NCBI GenBank assembly: GCA_964607575.1 | Contig: CAZSLS010000026.1 | Location: 1-46,895 of the forward strand | Direction: 5' to 3' | Length of the DNA stretch: 46,895 nt | From: BS750m-G57 sp964607575 | GTDB lineage: Bacteria; Planctomycetota; Phycisphaerae; SM23-33 | The notes under the pieces: generated by a model | Told to the model about the DNA's origin: nothing | What the model saw: only the letters and a program-made list of their open reading frames with translations | Databases searched by the model: none | Made by a program: the position numbers and the translations under genes | In this document: one piece after another, positions 25,330-33,940 of the stretch | Position numbering within the stretch: the stretch's first letter is position 1 | Layout: every line of letters starts with the position of its first letter

Positions 25330-26760
25330 ATGAGAATTGCCTTGGTCAATCCGATTGCCCGTCGCTGTCAGGGATATCACACCACCGGTACGTTCATGCC
25401 CCAACTGGGCCTGCAGGTGCTCGCTAACCTGGTACCCGAACCTCACGAAGTCGACATTATCGACGAGGGATTCGGGTCCGGCCAGACCGCCGACCTGCTT
25501 ACGCCCGACCGCTACGACCTTGTCGGTATGACGGCCTACACGAGCGGGGCGACCCGCGCGTACGAACTTGCCGGACTCTGTCGCGAGCGTAATATTCCCT
25601 GCATAATGGGCGGACCTCATGCCTGGGCGGTGCCGGACGAAGCGGCGGAGTATTTCGACTCGGTGGCGGTGGGGGAGTGCGACGAGATATGGCCGCAGAT
25701 TATCGAAGACGCCGCCGCGGGGAAGATGAAAGCTCGCTATCAAGGTTCACTACCGGATATGTCGGCCGGTTTGGGGCGGTCGGCGCAGATCGATCCGATC
25801 AACGGCAAGTACGACATCGGATGCATTCAGACCTCCCGCGGTTGCCCGATCGGATGCGACTTCTGCAGCGTGACGCTTTTCAACGGGCGTGAGATCCGCC
25901 GCAGGCCCATCGACGATATAATCGACGAGTGGAACAGTTCGGACAAATCGTTCATGTTCGTAGTGGACGATAACTTCTACGGTGTCGGAGAGGCCCACGC
26001 CGAGTGGTCCAAAGAACTGCTGCGGGCGATCATCAAACGCGGGAAGAAGCGCCACTGGTTCAGTCAGACCAGCATCAACATGGGCAACGACATGGAGGGC
26101 CTCAAGCTCGCCTATAAAGCCGGTTGCTGCGCCATGCTCGTGGGGCTCGAGACGTTCAACCCCGCCAATCTCAAGACGTACAGCAAGGGCCTGAACACCA
26201 AACTGGTGGAAGAGTATCGCCAGTTGATAGACAACTTCCACAAGGCGGGCCTCGCGATGTTCGGATGCTTCATCATGGGCGCCGACGAGGACACCGAAGA
26301 GGTAATATCCGACACCGTGTTGAAGGGCATTCAGATCGGCGTGGATATTTTGCAGGTTACCAACCTGACCCCGCTCCCGGGAACCAAACTCTACGATCGA
26401 TGGATGAAAGAGGGGCGGATTCACGCAACCAACTACCCCGAAGACTGGGAGCGGTACACCTTCGTCGAGACCGTCTACGATCCCGCGAAAATGACGGCGC
26501 GGCGGCTCGACGAGATGATCTACGAGGTGCGCCTGAACGCATCAAGAGAGCCCTGGGTCTGGAAACGTACGCTCAAGACGCTCCTGCGCACCCGTTCGAT
26601 ACCTACGAGCGTCTTCGTACACCAGACCAACACCGGATGGAAGAAACTCGCCAAGGCCCAGGTACTCGTTGACTTCGAACGCTTCGGATACGAACCGACC
26701 GACAACGAGCGGATCAAGAAGCTGCGCAAAGCGTCCTCGCTGCGATGCGGTAAACCGTAG
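25330..26760 (+). CDS. B12-binding-type radical SAM protein
   Basis: 476 residues from the ATG at 25330; a GTG at 25252 is possible but adds nothing recognisable. N-terminal ~140 residues have the Rossmann-like pattern of cobalamin-binding domains (FMPQLGLQVLANL, GMTAYTSGATRAYEL), yet I see no DxHxxG ligand. Radical SAM ligands lie at 172, 176 and 179 (RGCPIGCDFC), followed by VVDDNFYG and VGLETFNPANL. Such proteins act in lipid, hopanoid, bacteriochlorophyll and natural-product modification; the substrate here is unknown. It starts the run of genes ending with the URO-D-family protein. Confidence 0.82.
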   Translation: MRIALVNPIARRCQGYHTTGTFMPQLGLQVLANLVPEPHEVDIIDEGFGSGQTADLLTPDRYDLVGMTAYTSGATRAYELAGLCRERNIPCIMGGPHAWAVPDEAAEYFDSVAVGECDEIWPQIIEDAAAGKMKARYQGSLPDMSAGLGRSAQIDPINGKYDIGCIQTSRGCPIGCDFCSVTLFNGREIRRRPIDDIIDEWNSSDKSFMFVVDDNFYGVGEAHAEWSKELLRAIIKRGKKRHWFSQTSINMGNDMEGLKLAYKAGCCAMLVGLETFNPANLKTYSKGLNTKLVEEYRQLIDNFHKAGLAMFGCFIMGADEDTEEVISDTVLKGIQIGVDILQVTNLTPLPGTKLYDRWMKEGRIHATNYPEDWERYTFVETVYDPAKMTARRLDEMIYEVRLNASREPWVWKRTLKTLLRTRSIPTSVFVHQTNTGWKKLAKAQVLVDFERFGYEPTDNERIKKLRKASSLRCGKP

Positions 26761-26794
26761 TAGGGGCTCTTGGCGGATTGCGGGAGATGCGACG

Positions 26795-27121
26795 ATGAAG
26801 AGATTAGGATGGGTCGCACAAATCAAGCCTGACCGCTACGCCGAATACAAACGCCTGCACGCCGACGTCTGGCCGGATGTCCTGAAGATGATTACCGCGT
26901 GCAATCTCCGGAACTACTCGATCTACCACGCCGGCGGACTGTTGTTTACGTACGTCGAGTACATCGGCGAGGACTTCACCGTCGACATGGCGAAGATGGC
27001 GGCAGATCCGACCACGCGCCAGTGGTGGGAACTGGTCGTGCCGACGTTCAAAAATGGAGATGTCAATATACCCGGCGGAGGCGTATGGTCCGACATGGAA
27101 GAGATATTCCACCTGGATTGA
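26795..27121 (+). CDS. L-rhamnose mutarotase family protein (cytoplasmic)
   Basis: 108 residues, the normal length; GGGAGA precedes the ATG. L-rhamnose mutarotase interconverts alpha and beta L-rhamnopyranose. Conserved active-site residues of the RhaM family are present: Tyr and His in EYKRLHADVWPDV (near 16-28), NYSIYH, the RQWWEL tryptophan pair and a C-terminal EEIFHLD. It has no signal peptide. The next gene is a paralogue with a lipoprotein signal. Confidence 0.9.
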   Translation: MKRLGWVAQIKPDRYAEYKRLHADVWPDVLKMITACNLRNYSIYHAGGLLFTYVEYIGEDFTVDMAKMAADPTTRQWWELVVPTFKNGDVNIPGGGVWSDMEEIFHLD

Positions 27122-27161
27122 GAATCGTCGGATACCGGTTCTCTCACGAAAGGACAATTCT

Positions 27162-27584
27162 ATGCGTAAATGCTTGCACAACATAATCGTATCCGCTATC
27201 GCCTGTTCGTTTCTCTGTGTTCTGGTTGCCGGCTGCGCGCCGAGGGTGCAGCGATACGGTTCGGTCATTGGCCTCAAGAGCGAAAAGAGAGAACTGTACA
27301 ACAAGCTGCATGCCGAACCCTGGCCGGAAATCGTCAGCAGACTCCAGGAGTGCAACATCCACAACTATTCGATCTACGAGGCCCAGTTGGAAAAGGGCAA
27401 GTGGTATCTGTTCTCGTACTTCGAGTACACCGGCGAGGACTTCGACGCTGACATGAAGAAAATGGGCGATGACCCCAAGACCAAGGAGTGGTGGAAGTTG
27501 ACCGAACCGTGCCAGATTCGCGTATGGGGTACGCCCGAAGGTCAGCAGTGGCTGGGTATGAAAGAGGTGTACCACAGCGAATGA
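27162..27584 (+). CDS. Predicted lipoprotein paralogue of L-rhamnose mutarotase
   Basis: 140 residues; ATG at 27162 with GAAAGGA 6 bases upstream. Residues 1-24 form a lipoprotein signal with the lipobox LVAGC; the mature part is a full mutarotase-like domain. It keeps Tyr and His in LYNKLHAEPWPEI, NYSIYE, KEWWKL and a C-terminal KEVYHSE, all aligned with the upstream cytoplasmic paralogue, so the fold and catalytic pair seem intact. An exported, membrane-anchored mutarotase would act on sugars before uptake. The stop overlaps the next start as ATGA. Confidence 0.82.
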   Translation: MRKCLHNIIVSAIACSFLCVLVAGCAPRVQRYGSVIGLKSEKRELYNKLHAEPWPEIVSRLQECNIHNYSIYEAQLEKGKWYLFSYFEYTGEDFDADMKKMGDDPKTKEWWKLTEPCQIRVWGTPEGQQWLGMKEVYHSE

Positions 27585-28624
27585 ACTCACGCCAGAGAGT
27601 ACTGACGACTTTCGCCGGCGAAATCCCTGACCGCGTCCCAATGTGGTGCGGTGCGTCGGTCGAATTCTGGGCCAAAGCCAAATCCGAACTCTCCCTCGAT
27701 GACGAAGAGCTGCGCCTGCGATTCGGCGATGATTTTCGGCGCGTGCATACTGCGTATGAGGGACCGGAGATCGCACTGTCCCCCGACGCTACCTGTCGCA
27801 CTATCTTCGGAGTCGAGCGGACGGGGCTCGGGTACGGTCAGCCGACAAGCCACCCGCTGGCCGGCGCCACATTGGATCAGGTACACGAGTATTCCTGGCC
27901 CGATCCGCTATGGCAGGGGATATCGGATATTCGCTCCCAGGCCGAGGTCTGCGACGGGAAGTTTGCGATTCTCGGGGGAGACTGGTCGCCGTTCTTCCAC
28001 GACGCGATCGATCTGCTGGGCATGGAGAATCTGTACACAAAAATGTATGACGAGCCGGAACTCGTCGATACCGTAATGCAGTACATGGCGGACTATTATT
28101 TCGAAGTCAGCCGCAGCATTTTCGAAACCGCCGCCGACGTAATAGACATATTCTTCATCGGAAACGATTTCGGCAGCCAGATCGGTCCGCTGCTTGGTCC
28201 GGACCTGTTCGAGCGATTCATCCTCGGGCACCTCAAACGCCTGATCGACCTCGGACACGATTTCTCCCTTCCGGTCATGCTGCATTGCTGCGGGGGTATC
28301 GAGCCGCTTATCGACATGATGATCGATGCGGGGCTCGACGCACTGCACGCGGTCCAGCCGTCCTGTCGCGGTATGGACCTTGGCGAGTTGAAACGCAAGT
28401 ACGCTCGCCGGATCGTTTTCAACGGGGCAATCGACTCGCATCACGTACTCATTGACGGAGACGTCGAGGCCGTGCGCCGCAGTACTCGCGAAGTCCTCGA
28501 TATCATGATGCCAGGCGGCGGATACATCGCCGGAGCCAGCCACGACACCATCCTCGAAGAAACGCCGGTGGAAAACGTTCTGGCAATGTTCGACACCATC
28601 CGCGAATATGGCGTTTATCGATGA
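27581..28624 (+). CDS. Uroporphyrinogen decarboxylase-family protein (MtaA/CmuA type)
   Basis: 347 residues from the ATGA overlap with the lipoprotein gene; RQRVLTTFAGEIPDRVPMW at the start is characteristic of the family. The metal site of the methyltransferase branch reads HCCGGIEPLIDMMIDAGLD near 260-278, followed by VFNGAIDSHHVL. True HemE has a different N-terminal arginine motif, so a corrinoid-dependent methyltransferase or another URO-D-fold enzyme is more likely than haem synthesis. Position in a rhamnose-type gene run is repeatedly seen for such proteins in gut and aquatic PVC bacteria, but the reaction is unknown. Confidence 0.82.
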   Translation: MNSRQRVLTTFAGEIPDRVPMWCGASVEFWAKAKSELSLDDEELRLRFGDDFRRVHTAYEGPEIALSPDATCRTIFGVERTGLGYGQPTSHPLAGATLDQVHEYSWPDPLWQGISDIRSQAEVCDGKFAILGGDWSPFFHDAIDLLGMENLYTKMYDEPELVDTVMQYMADYYFEVSRSIFETAADVIDIFFIGNDFGSQIGPLLGPDLFERFILGHLKRLIDLGHDFSLPVMLHCCGGIEPLIDMMIDAGLDALHAVQPSCRGMDLGELKRKYARRIVFNGAIDSHHVLIDGDVEAVRRSTREVLDIMMPGGGYIAGASHDTILEETPVENVLAMFDTIREYGVYR

Positions 28625-28682
28625 AACATTCCGCCCCGGCGGCGCCGCCGGGCATGACACGATGAACCAGTAAACAGGAACG

Positions 28683-29312
28683 ATGGATATGTCTGATTCC
28701 CTACCGCCTGAAACCTCCGCGACTCCGCCTCCCGTGCCTTCGGTCCCTCCCGTTCAGTCAGGCACGCCGGGGGCGCCTGCTCCCCAGAAGCCGAGTTGGC
28801 CTAAAGTGGTCGGCATATTGGGGATTATCTTTGGTGCTTTGGGTGTTATCGGCGGTGCGCAGTTGATGATGATGCCGAGTACGATGCGCCTCCAGAAAGA
28901 AATCATGTCGGACATGGAGAGAACCATGGAGGAGGCTCGTCCAAATCGCCGAGGCTTCGAGTCGCCTCCAGTGAAAATGTCCAAGGTGTTCGATAAAATG
29001 TTGGACACTCCCGAGTGGTTTGACACGTGGTGTAGGATTGGCGGGCCCCTTGCGATGCTCATATCGGGGTTCTACATCTTCGCCGCGGTCCGAGTCCTCC
29101 AGATAAAACCCGGTGCGGTGGGATTGTTTTGCTCCGCAGCCGGTCTGTCGATAGCTTTGTCCCTGACCAAAGTGGGTATTGCGCTGTCTCTGGCATCGTT
29201 GATGAGTATTGGCATGGTGATGGGCGGTGTAGTCGGGGGCATTGTGGATGTTGTCCTGATCATTGTGGTCGTGTCGGGCAACAAGAAGATGTTAGCGGCG
29301 CAGGCAGCCTGA
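28683..29312 (+). CDS. Membrane protein with proline-rich N terminus
   Basis: 209 residues; starts at 28683 or 28689. Residues 1-38 are Pro/Ser-rich and probably cytoplasmic and disordered. Hydrophobic segments lie at about 41-65, 122-142, 145-165 and 175-200. Between the first and second helix is a charged ~60-residue segment. No family recognised. It ends 58 bases before the convergent pectate lyase gene. Confidence 0.6.
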   Translation: MDMSDSLPPETSATPPPVPSVPPVQSGTPGAPAPQKPSWPKVVGILGIIFGALGVIGGAQLMMMPSTMRLQKEIMSDMERTMEEARPNRRGFESPPVKMSKVFDKMLDTPEWFDTWCRIGGPLAMLISGFYIFAAVRVLQIKPGAVGLFCSAAGLSIALSLTKVGIALSLASLMSIGMVMGGVVGGIVDVVLIIVVVSGNKKMLAAQAA

Positions 29313-29370
29313 GTCAGGAGCGACTAGTCGAGGAATGCTGCGGGAGTTGCAGGGCGGGCAAGTAATGAGA

Positions 29371-30426
29371 CTACTTGTCGCGGGCCTTCTTCGGCGCCGG
29401 GAGCTTCTGTTTCCACGCGGCGTATGTTTCGGTCAGGGCGGCGGGCCAGGACCCGTACCACGCATAACCGTTGCGGCGTTCGTGTTCGATTTGGGCTACA
29501 TCGTATTTCTTGACGCCGTCGCGTCCGGAGAACATCGGACGGTTGGTTCCTATCTCGTAAAACCGCGCCCATAGCGGTAGGGCTTTGGGGTCCTTGACGA
29601 TTACCTTGTTACCGTTGACCGTTACCTGCCTGATGCCCGTGAGTTTCACCCGCTCGAACCATTCCATCGCTCCCCGGACAGCGCCAATGACATGCTCGTT
29701 GGGATTCTTGATGCTCATCAGCAGGCGGACAATACCCACCGACTCGGCGCCGCTGATGGAGATAAGCTCGTAGGTGCGCGCCGACCGCGGTTTGTAGTTG
29801 CGTTCGTCGTGCTGGGCGCACCACGCGGTGAGTTTGCCTTTGACGCGGATCTGGCATTTGAGGATGCACAAGATACCGCGGTTGAAACTCAGGCGGGCCT
29901 TCTTGCGACGGGGCGGTTTGACGAACTTGTAATCTTCTGACTCGGCGACATCTCGCAGCAGTTCCAATATGCGGACCATCGCATTATCGTTGAACGTGAT
30001 GTGCCTGGGATACCCCTTGCCCGGCGGGCTGGATTGCGGCCAACCGCCGGTGGGGTACTGTGCGCCCAGGATATGATCGAGGCCCTTTATGAACGCCTGC
30101 CCGTGGCGTACTGTTCCCGTCGCGCGAAACGCCCTCGCCAGGAATCGCAGTTCTCCGGTTGTGGCGCCGTTGTCGAACGTGCCCCTGATCTTTTTGGCGT
30201 TACCCGAGAAGGCTTTGGTCATTGTGTCGGTATTTTTGGGCCAATCGCCCCGAGACGATTGCCACGACAGGATGTTCTTTGCTACGCCAAGTCCCTCCCT
30301 TCCGCGAAACCAGTCGTCCGTCTTGCGGCGGTAGTCACGCCACGAAGCGCCATGCGACACGGTCGTCCAACACATCAGGACCACAAGCGCCCCGACTATC
30401 AGGAATTCTCGTCGTTTGAATTTCAT
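29371..30426 (-). CDS. Pectate lyase, PL10 family
   Basis: 351 residues; ATG at 30426 with GAGG 5 bases upstream is preferred over a GTG at 30450. Signal peptide at about 1-27 (VSHGA), so exported. PL10 enzymes cut polygalacturonate by beta-elimination. Diagnostic stretches: GDWPKN, TFDNGATTGELRFLARAF, GGWPQ, ITFNDNAMVRIL, WCAQHDE, SGAESVGIVRLLM, PLWARFYEIGTNRPMFSGRD and the C-terminal GYAWYGSWPA. Length and order are normal for a single-domain PL10. It is 13 bases after the secretin-like lipoprotein gene, hence probably one operon. Confidence 0.92.
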   Translation of the reverse strand: MKFKRREFLIVGALVVLMCWTTVSHGASWRDYRRKTDDWFRGREGLGVAKNILSWQSSRGDWPKNTDTMTKAFSGNAKKIRGTFDNGATTGELRFLARAFRATGTVRHGQAFIKGLDHILGAQYPTGGWPQSSPPGKGYPRHITFNDNAMVRILELLRDVAESEDYKFVKPPRRKKARLSFNRGILCILKCQIRVKGKLTAWCAQHDERNYKPRSARTYELISISGAESVGIVRLLMSIKNPNEHVIGAVRGAMEWFERVKLTGIRQVTVNGNKVIVKDPKALPLWARFYEIGTNRPMFSGRDGVKKYDVAQIEHERRNGYAWYGSWPAALTETYAAWKQKLPAPKKARDK

Positions 30427-30439
30427 GGCCACCTCATTC

Positions 30440-31318
30440 TCAATCACCACGTATGATATGCGGTGTTACGAAGATAATCAGGTTTCTTTTTGTGACTGTG
30501 GTGTCTCTTGATTTGAATATCCGGCCCAGTAAGGGAATATCCCCCAGAATTGGTATCTTCTTCTTGATATCTTTGTCTTCGTCCTCGACAAGTCCGCCGA
30601 TCAGGACGGTCTGTCCGTCCTGGATGCTGACGGCGGTGGTGATCTTTTTCGTCGGTGGTACCGGCGGCGTATCGCCCCTTTGCAGCACTGTCGTGGGTAT
30701 GAGTATCGGCTGTACGAGGATATTACCGTTTTTCGCCACACCGACCTTGATTTTTAATGCTATATATCCATTGTCGATATCGACCGACTCGTTCAGATCG
30801 AAAATTGCACGGACGGACGTGACTTTTTCGCTATCCTTACCGCCGCTACCGGCGATCACGGGCACGTCGATACTGGTTTCGCCCCCGCCTGAATGGCACT
30901 GGGGGCATGTCCCTGGTGTCCCTCCATGCGGACATGCGCCCCCGTCTCCGCCCCCGCCGGTACCGATTCCTATAACACCGCCCAAGGCGATTGGGGGGCT
31001 CTTCATCGGGGTGGTGTTTTTGATATCGGTCGCTGCGATCAGTGGCCCCATCCCGCTAAACCATTCTACGCCAAAGATCTCCTGATCCTCCAGGCGGATC
31101 TCCACGAGTCTTGCCTCAATGATTACCTGTTTAGGGACCCCGTCTCTACAGTAGTAGACCCCGCTCTGGTGATCGATCATCGCTACGGCGTTGCCCTCGA
31201 CGATACGCCCGCCCACGTCCAGTTGGATATCGCCATACTCGAACCGCGTCATGCGAGTCTGGGCGCACCCGGCCGCGAAAAATACTGTCAACAAAATTGC
31301 TGAGATCGCATGTTTCAT
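30440..31318 (-). CDS. Secretin-like lipoprotein lacking the N domains
   Basis: 292 residues. Signal with lipobox FAAGC (1-18). After about 45 residues the secretin core starts directly: QVIIEARLVEIRLED, then a Gly/Cys-rich insert (residues ~120-150, CPHGG and CPQCHSGG), and the C-terminal signature VSIQDGQTVLIGGLV...IPILGDIPLLGRIF followed by NLIIFVTPHII. The periplasmic N0-N3 domains of real secretins are missing. It may form a small outer-membrane ring on its own or be a channel fragment adapted for another use. The CxxC pairs might bind zinc or form disulfides. Confidence 0.8.
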   Translation of the reverse strand: MKHAISAILLTVFFAAGCAQTRMTRFEYGDIQLDVGGRIVEGNAVAMIDHQSGVYYCRDGVPKQVIIEARLVEIRLEDQEIFGVEWFSGMGPLIAATDIKNTTPMKSPPIALGGVIGIGTGGGGDGGACPHGGTPGTCPQCHSGGGETSIDVPVIAGSGGKDSEKVTSVRAIFDLNESVDIDNGYIALKIKVGVAKNGNILVQPILIPTTVLQRGDTPPVPPTKKITTAVSIQDGQTVLIGGLVEDEDKDIKKKIPILGDIPLLGRIFKSRDTTVTKRNLIIFVTPHIIRGD

Positions 31319-31491
31319 GACATGTGTTCCTTTAAGCCCGTTATTACAGTGATCTTCGCTCCCGCTGGGGGCCGGGCGAACTCTCGAGCGGGGGTCTCAA
31401 GTCATTCTAGACCGCTGTCTGTCCGATTCGTCGATATTTAAGATTTGTCCCTGTTTCAGACCGTATGGAGCTTTCGGCGTTCATTGCGCCC

Positions 31492-31520
31492 TTGACCTGA
31501 GGGGCCCGGGGGCGTAAATA
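31492..31520 (+). promoter_or_regulatory. sigma70-type promoter of argD
   Basis: TTGACC (31492-31497), 17-base spacer, TAAATA (31515-31520), giving a leader of about 55 bases. It lies in the 264-base divergent region to the secretin-like lipoprotein gene; the rest of that region holds nothing I recognise. Confidence 0.55.
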
Positions 31521-31582
31521 ACATCTCTGTCCGCCGCGTTGCGGGCGTTGTGATATAACCCAAACACACGGGAACTGCAGGC

Positions 31583-32761
31583 ATGAGCGCAGAAGCAGCA
31601 ATAGTAGACGGCACGAGCAAGTACATCATCGAGAACTACGGGCGCCTGCCGATGGCGGTGACACGCGGGCAGGGCGCATTGATCTGGGACGCCGATGGCA
31701 AGGAGTACATCGACCTGTTTCCCGGCTTTGGGGCAGGCGGCGTTTGCGGGCACTGTCACCCGAAGATCGTTGACGCGGTAAAAGCCCAGGCCGATGCGCT
31801 GCTGTCGCACGGTAACCTGTTCACTAATGCGCCACAAGTGGAGCTGGCAAAACGTATTACAGAAAACGCATTCGGTGGCAAGGTATTCTACTGCCACAGC
31901 GGCGCCGAAGCCAACGAGGCCGCACTGAAGCTGGCGCGCCTGGCCGCTGGTGAGGGGCGATACAAGATCATCAGCTTCAACAACTGCTTCCACGGGCGGA
32001 CGATGGGGGGGTTGTCGCTGACGCCCGAAGCGTTCCAGAAAGGCTTCGAGCCGATGCTTCCGGGCAACGTGAAGGTCGACATGGGCGACCTCGACGCGGT
32101 AGCTTCCGCCATCGACGTCGAAACCGCCGCGGTGATAATCGAGCCGATCCAGGCAGAGGGCGGCGTCAACGTGCCCAGTGTCGATTTTATGCGGGGTCTG
32201 CGAAAACTTTGCGACGACAACTCTCTGCTGCTGATCTGCGACGAAGTGTGGACCTCGCCGGCGCGAACGGGAAAATGGTTCGCGTATCAGCACTTTGGTA
32301 TCGAACCCGACGTGATGACGCTCGCCAAGGCCGTCGGCGGCGGGCTGCCCGTTGGCGTGTGCGTCGCCGGGCCGAAGTATGCCGACGTGCTCGTTCCTGG
32401 TACGCACGGATGCACGATGGGCGGAAATCCGTTGTGCGCGGCGGCCGGTGCGGCGGCCATGAAACTCATTGAAGATGAGAATCTTCTCGACCGGGCCGAT
32501 GCGATCGGGCAGAGGGTCGCCGAAGCGATCGCCGAAGGGGGCCTCGATTGCGTTTCGGAGATACGCGGTAAGGGTGCGCTGATCGGTATGCAACTTGATG
32601 AATCGCGCCAAGCCAAAGACGTGATGCTGAAGTGCATGGAAAAAGGTCTGATAGTATGCATCGCCAAGAACAATGTACTGCGGCTCGCCCCGGCGCTGAC
32701 TACTGCCGATGACGTACTGGATAGGGCGCTGGCGATCCTGATCGCTGTGTTGAAGGCATGA
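31583..32761 (+). CDS. argD: Acetylornithine aminotransferase (class III PLP)
   Basis: 392 residues. It converts N-acetylglutamate semialdehyde to N-acetylornithine; many such enzymes also serve lysine synthesis. SGAEANEAALKLAR near 111-124 binds the PLP phosphate, FHGRTMGGLSLT follows, LLICDEVWT holds the PLP-contacting Asp, and TLAKAVGGGLPVG near 250-262 carries the Schiff-base lysine. The class is certain; acetylornithine is favoured over other omega-amino acids because of length, motif wording and the arginine genes elsewhere in the window. It overlaps the next gene as ATGA. Confidence 0.87.
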   Translation: MSAEAAIVDGTSKYIIENYGRLPMAVTRGQGALIWDADGKEYIDLFPGFGAGGVCGHCHPKIVDAVKAQADALLSHGNLFTNAPQVELAKRITENAFGGKVFYCHSGAEANEAALKLARLAAGEGRYKIISFNNCFHGRTMGGLSLTPEAFQKGFEPMLPGNVKVDMGDLDAVASAIDVETAAVIIEPIQAEGGVNVPSVDFMRGLRKLCDDNSLLLICDEVWTSPARTGKWFAYQHFGIEPDVMTLAKAVGGGLPVGVCVAGPKYADVLVPGTHGCTMGGNPLCAAAGAAAMKLIEDENLLDRADAIGQRVAEAIAEGGLDCVSEIRGKGALIGMQLDESRQAKDVMLKCMEKGLIVCIAKNNVLRLAPALTTADDVLDRALAILIAVLKA

Positions 32762-33924
32762 ACCGCATCTACATGGACAACTCGGCTACGAGCTTTCCCA
32801 AGCCCCCTGGCGTTATCGAGGCGATGGTCGCCTTTACGCGGAATTGCGGTGCGTCGGCGGGGCGGGGGGCGTACTCCGAGGCTCGCGTCTGCGAAGCGAT
32901 GATCGCCACCTGCCGCGGGCGAATCGCCGAGTTGATAAACGCCGAGGCCCCCGAGCGTACCGTCCTGGCGATGAACTGCTCGGAGGGCCTGTCGATGGCG
33001 ATTCGTGGATTGCTGAATACCGCCCCGCGCGGCGCCCATGCGATTGCGACGGCGATGGAGCATAACTCCGTACTCCGCCCGCTTAACGCGCTGAAAGAGC
33101 AGATCGGTATCGAACCGGAATTCATTCCGTGCGATCCTGCCAGTGGGCTCGTGGATCCCGATGACATCCGTCGGGCGATACGGGCGGAGACCAGACTGAT
33201 CGCCTGCGTACACGTCTCGAACGTTACGGGCACTATCCAACCGATCGCCGAAGTGGCGCAAATCGCTCGGGAGCATGACGTTCCGTTCCTGGTGGATGCG
33301 GCGCAGTCGGCGGGGCACGTGGAGATCGACGTCCAGGCGCTGGGCGTTGATCTGGTTGCGTTTCCCGGTCACAAGGGTCTGCTCGGTCCGCTGGGCACGG
33401 GCGTGTTGTACGTGCGAGCGGGTATCGAGGACCGTCTGGCGACGATGAAGGAGGGGGGAACCGGGACGATAAGCGAACTGGCGGTCCAGCCGCAATCCAT
33501 GCCCGACAAATACGAGATAGGTTCGCACAACGCCATCGGTCTGGCGGGTTTGAGCGAAGGTGTGGCATGGGTGTTGGAGCGTGGTGTGGCCTCGATGCGC
33601 CGCGCCGACGTGCAGTTGAGCGGTTTGTTCATGGAGTTGACCGCCGGCGCGGGCGGTTTGATGGTTTACGGTCCGCGCGATACCGACTATCGCGCCGGTG
33701 TGTTCAGCGTTAACGTTGACGGAATCCCCCCCGGCGCCCTGGCCGATCGACTGGAGAGTCAATACGGTCTGCTGACGCGTCCGGGCGTACACTGCGCCCC
33801 GCTGGCGCACGAGACAATCGGTACGCATCCCGCCGGGACGTGTCGTCTGAGCTTCGGCCCGATGACGTCTGAAGACGACGTAGAGACCGCCGCAACCGCC
33901 CTGTGTGAAATCGCGGGCGAATAA
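32758..33924 (+). CDS. Cysteine desulfurase-like class V aminotransferase
   Basis: 388 residues, coupled to argD by a 4-base overlap. IYMDNSATSFPKPP at the N terminus and LVDAAQSAGHVEID, then FPGHKGLLGPLGTGVLY with the PLP lysine near 205, place it in the TIGR01977-like branch of the NifS/SufS group. A cysteine is present in the GVHCAPLAH loop, where IscS/SufS enzymes hold the catalytic one, so sulfur release from cysteine is plausible. No Fe-S scaffold or tRNA thiolation partner is adjacent. Confidence 0.85.
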   Translation: MNRIYMDNSATSFPKPPGVIEAMVAFTRNCGASAGRGAYSEARVCEAMIATCRGRIAELINAEAPERTVLAMNCSEGLSMAIRGLLNTAPRGAHAIATAMEHNSVLRPLNALKEQIGIEPEFIPCDPASGLVDPDDIRRAIRAETRLIACVHVSNVTGTIQPIAEVAQIAREHDVPFLVDAAQSAGHVEIDVQALGVDLVAFPGHKGLLGPLGTGVLYVRAGIEDRLATMKEGGTGTISELAVQPQSMPDKYEIGSHNAIGLAGLSEGVAWVLERGVASMRRADVQLSGLFMELTAGAGGLMVYGPRDTDYRAGVFSVNVDGIPPGALADRLESQYGLLTRPGVHCAPLAHETIGTHPAGTCRLSFGPMTSEDDVETAATALCEIAGE

Positions 33925-33940
33925 AGCGAGGCGCGGGCGT

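Noticed and set aside
27581..28624. Authentic HemE (haem synthesis)
   Set aside because: The HCCGG metal-site motif and N terminus fit the methyltransferase branch, and no haem genes are nearby.
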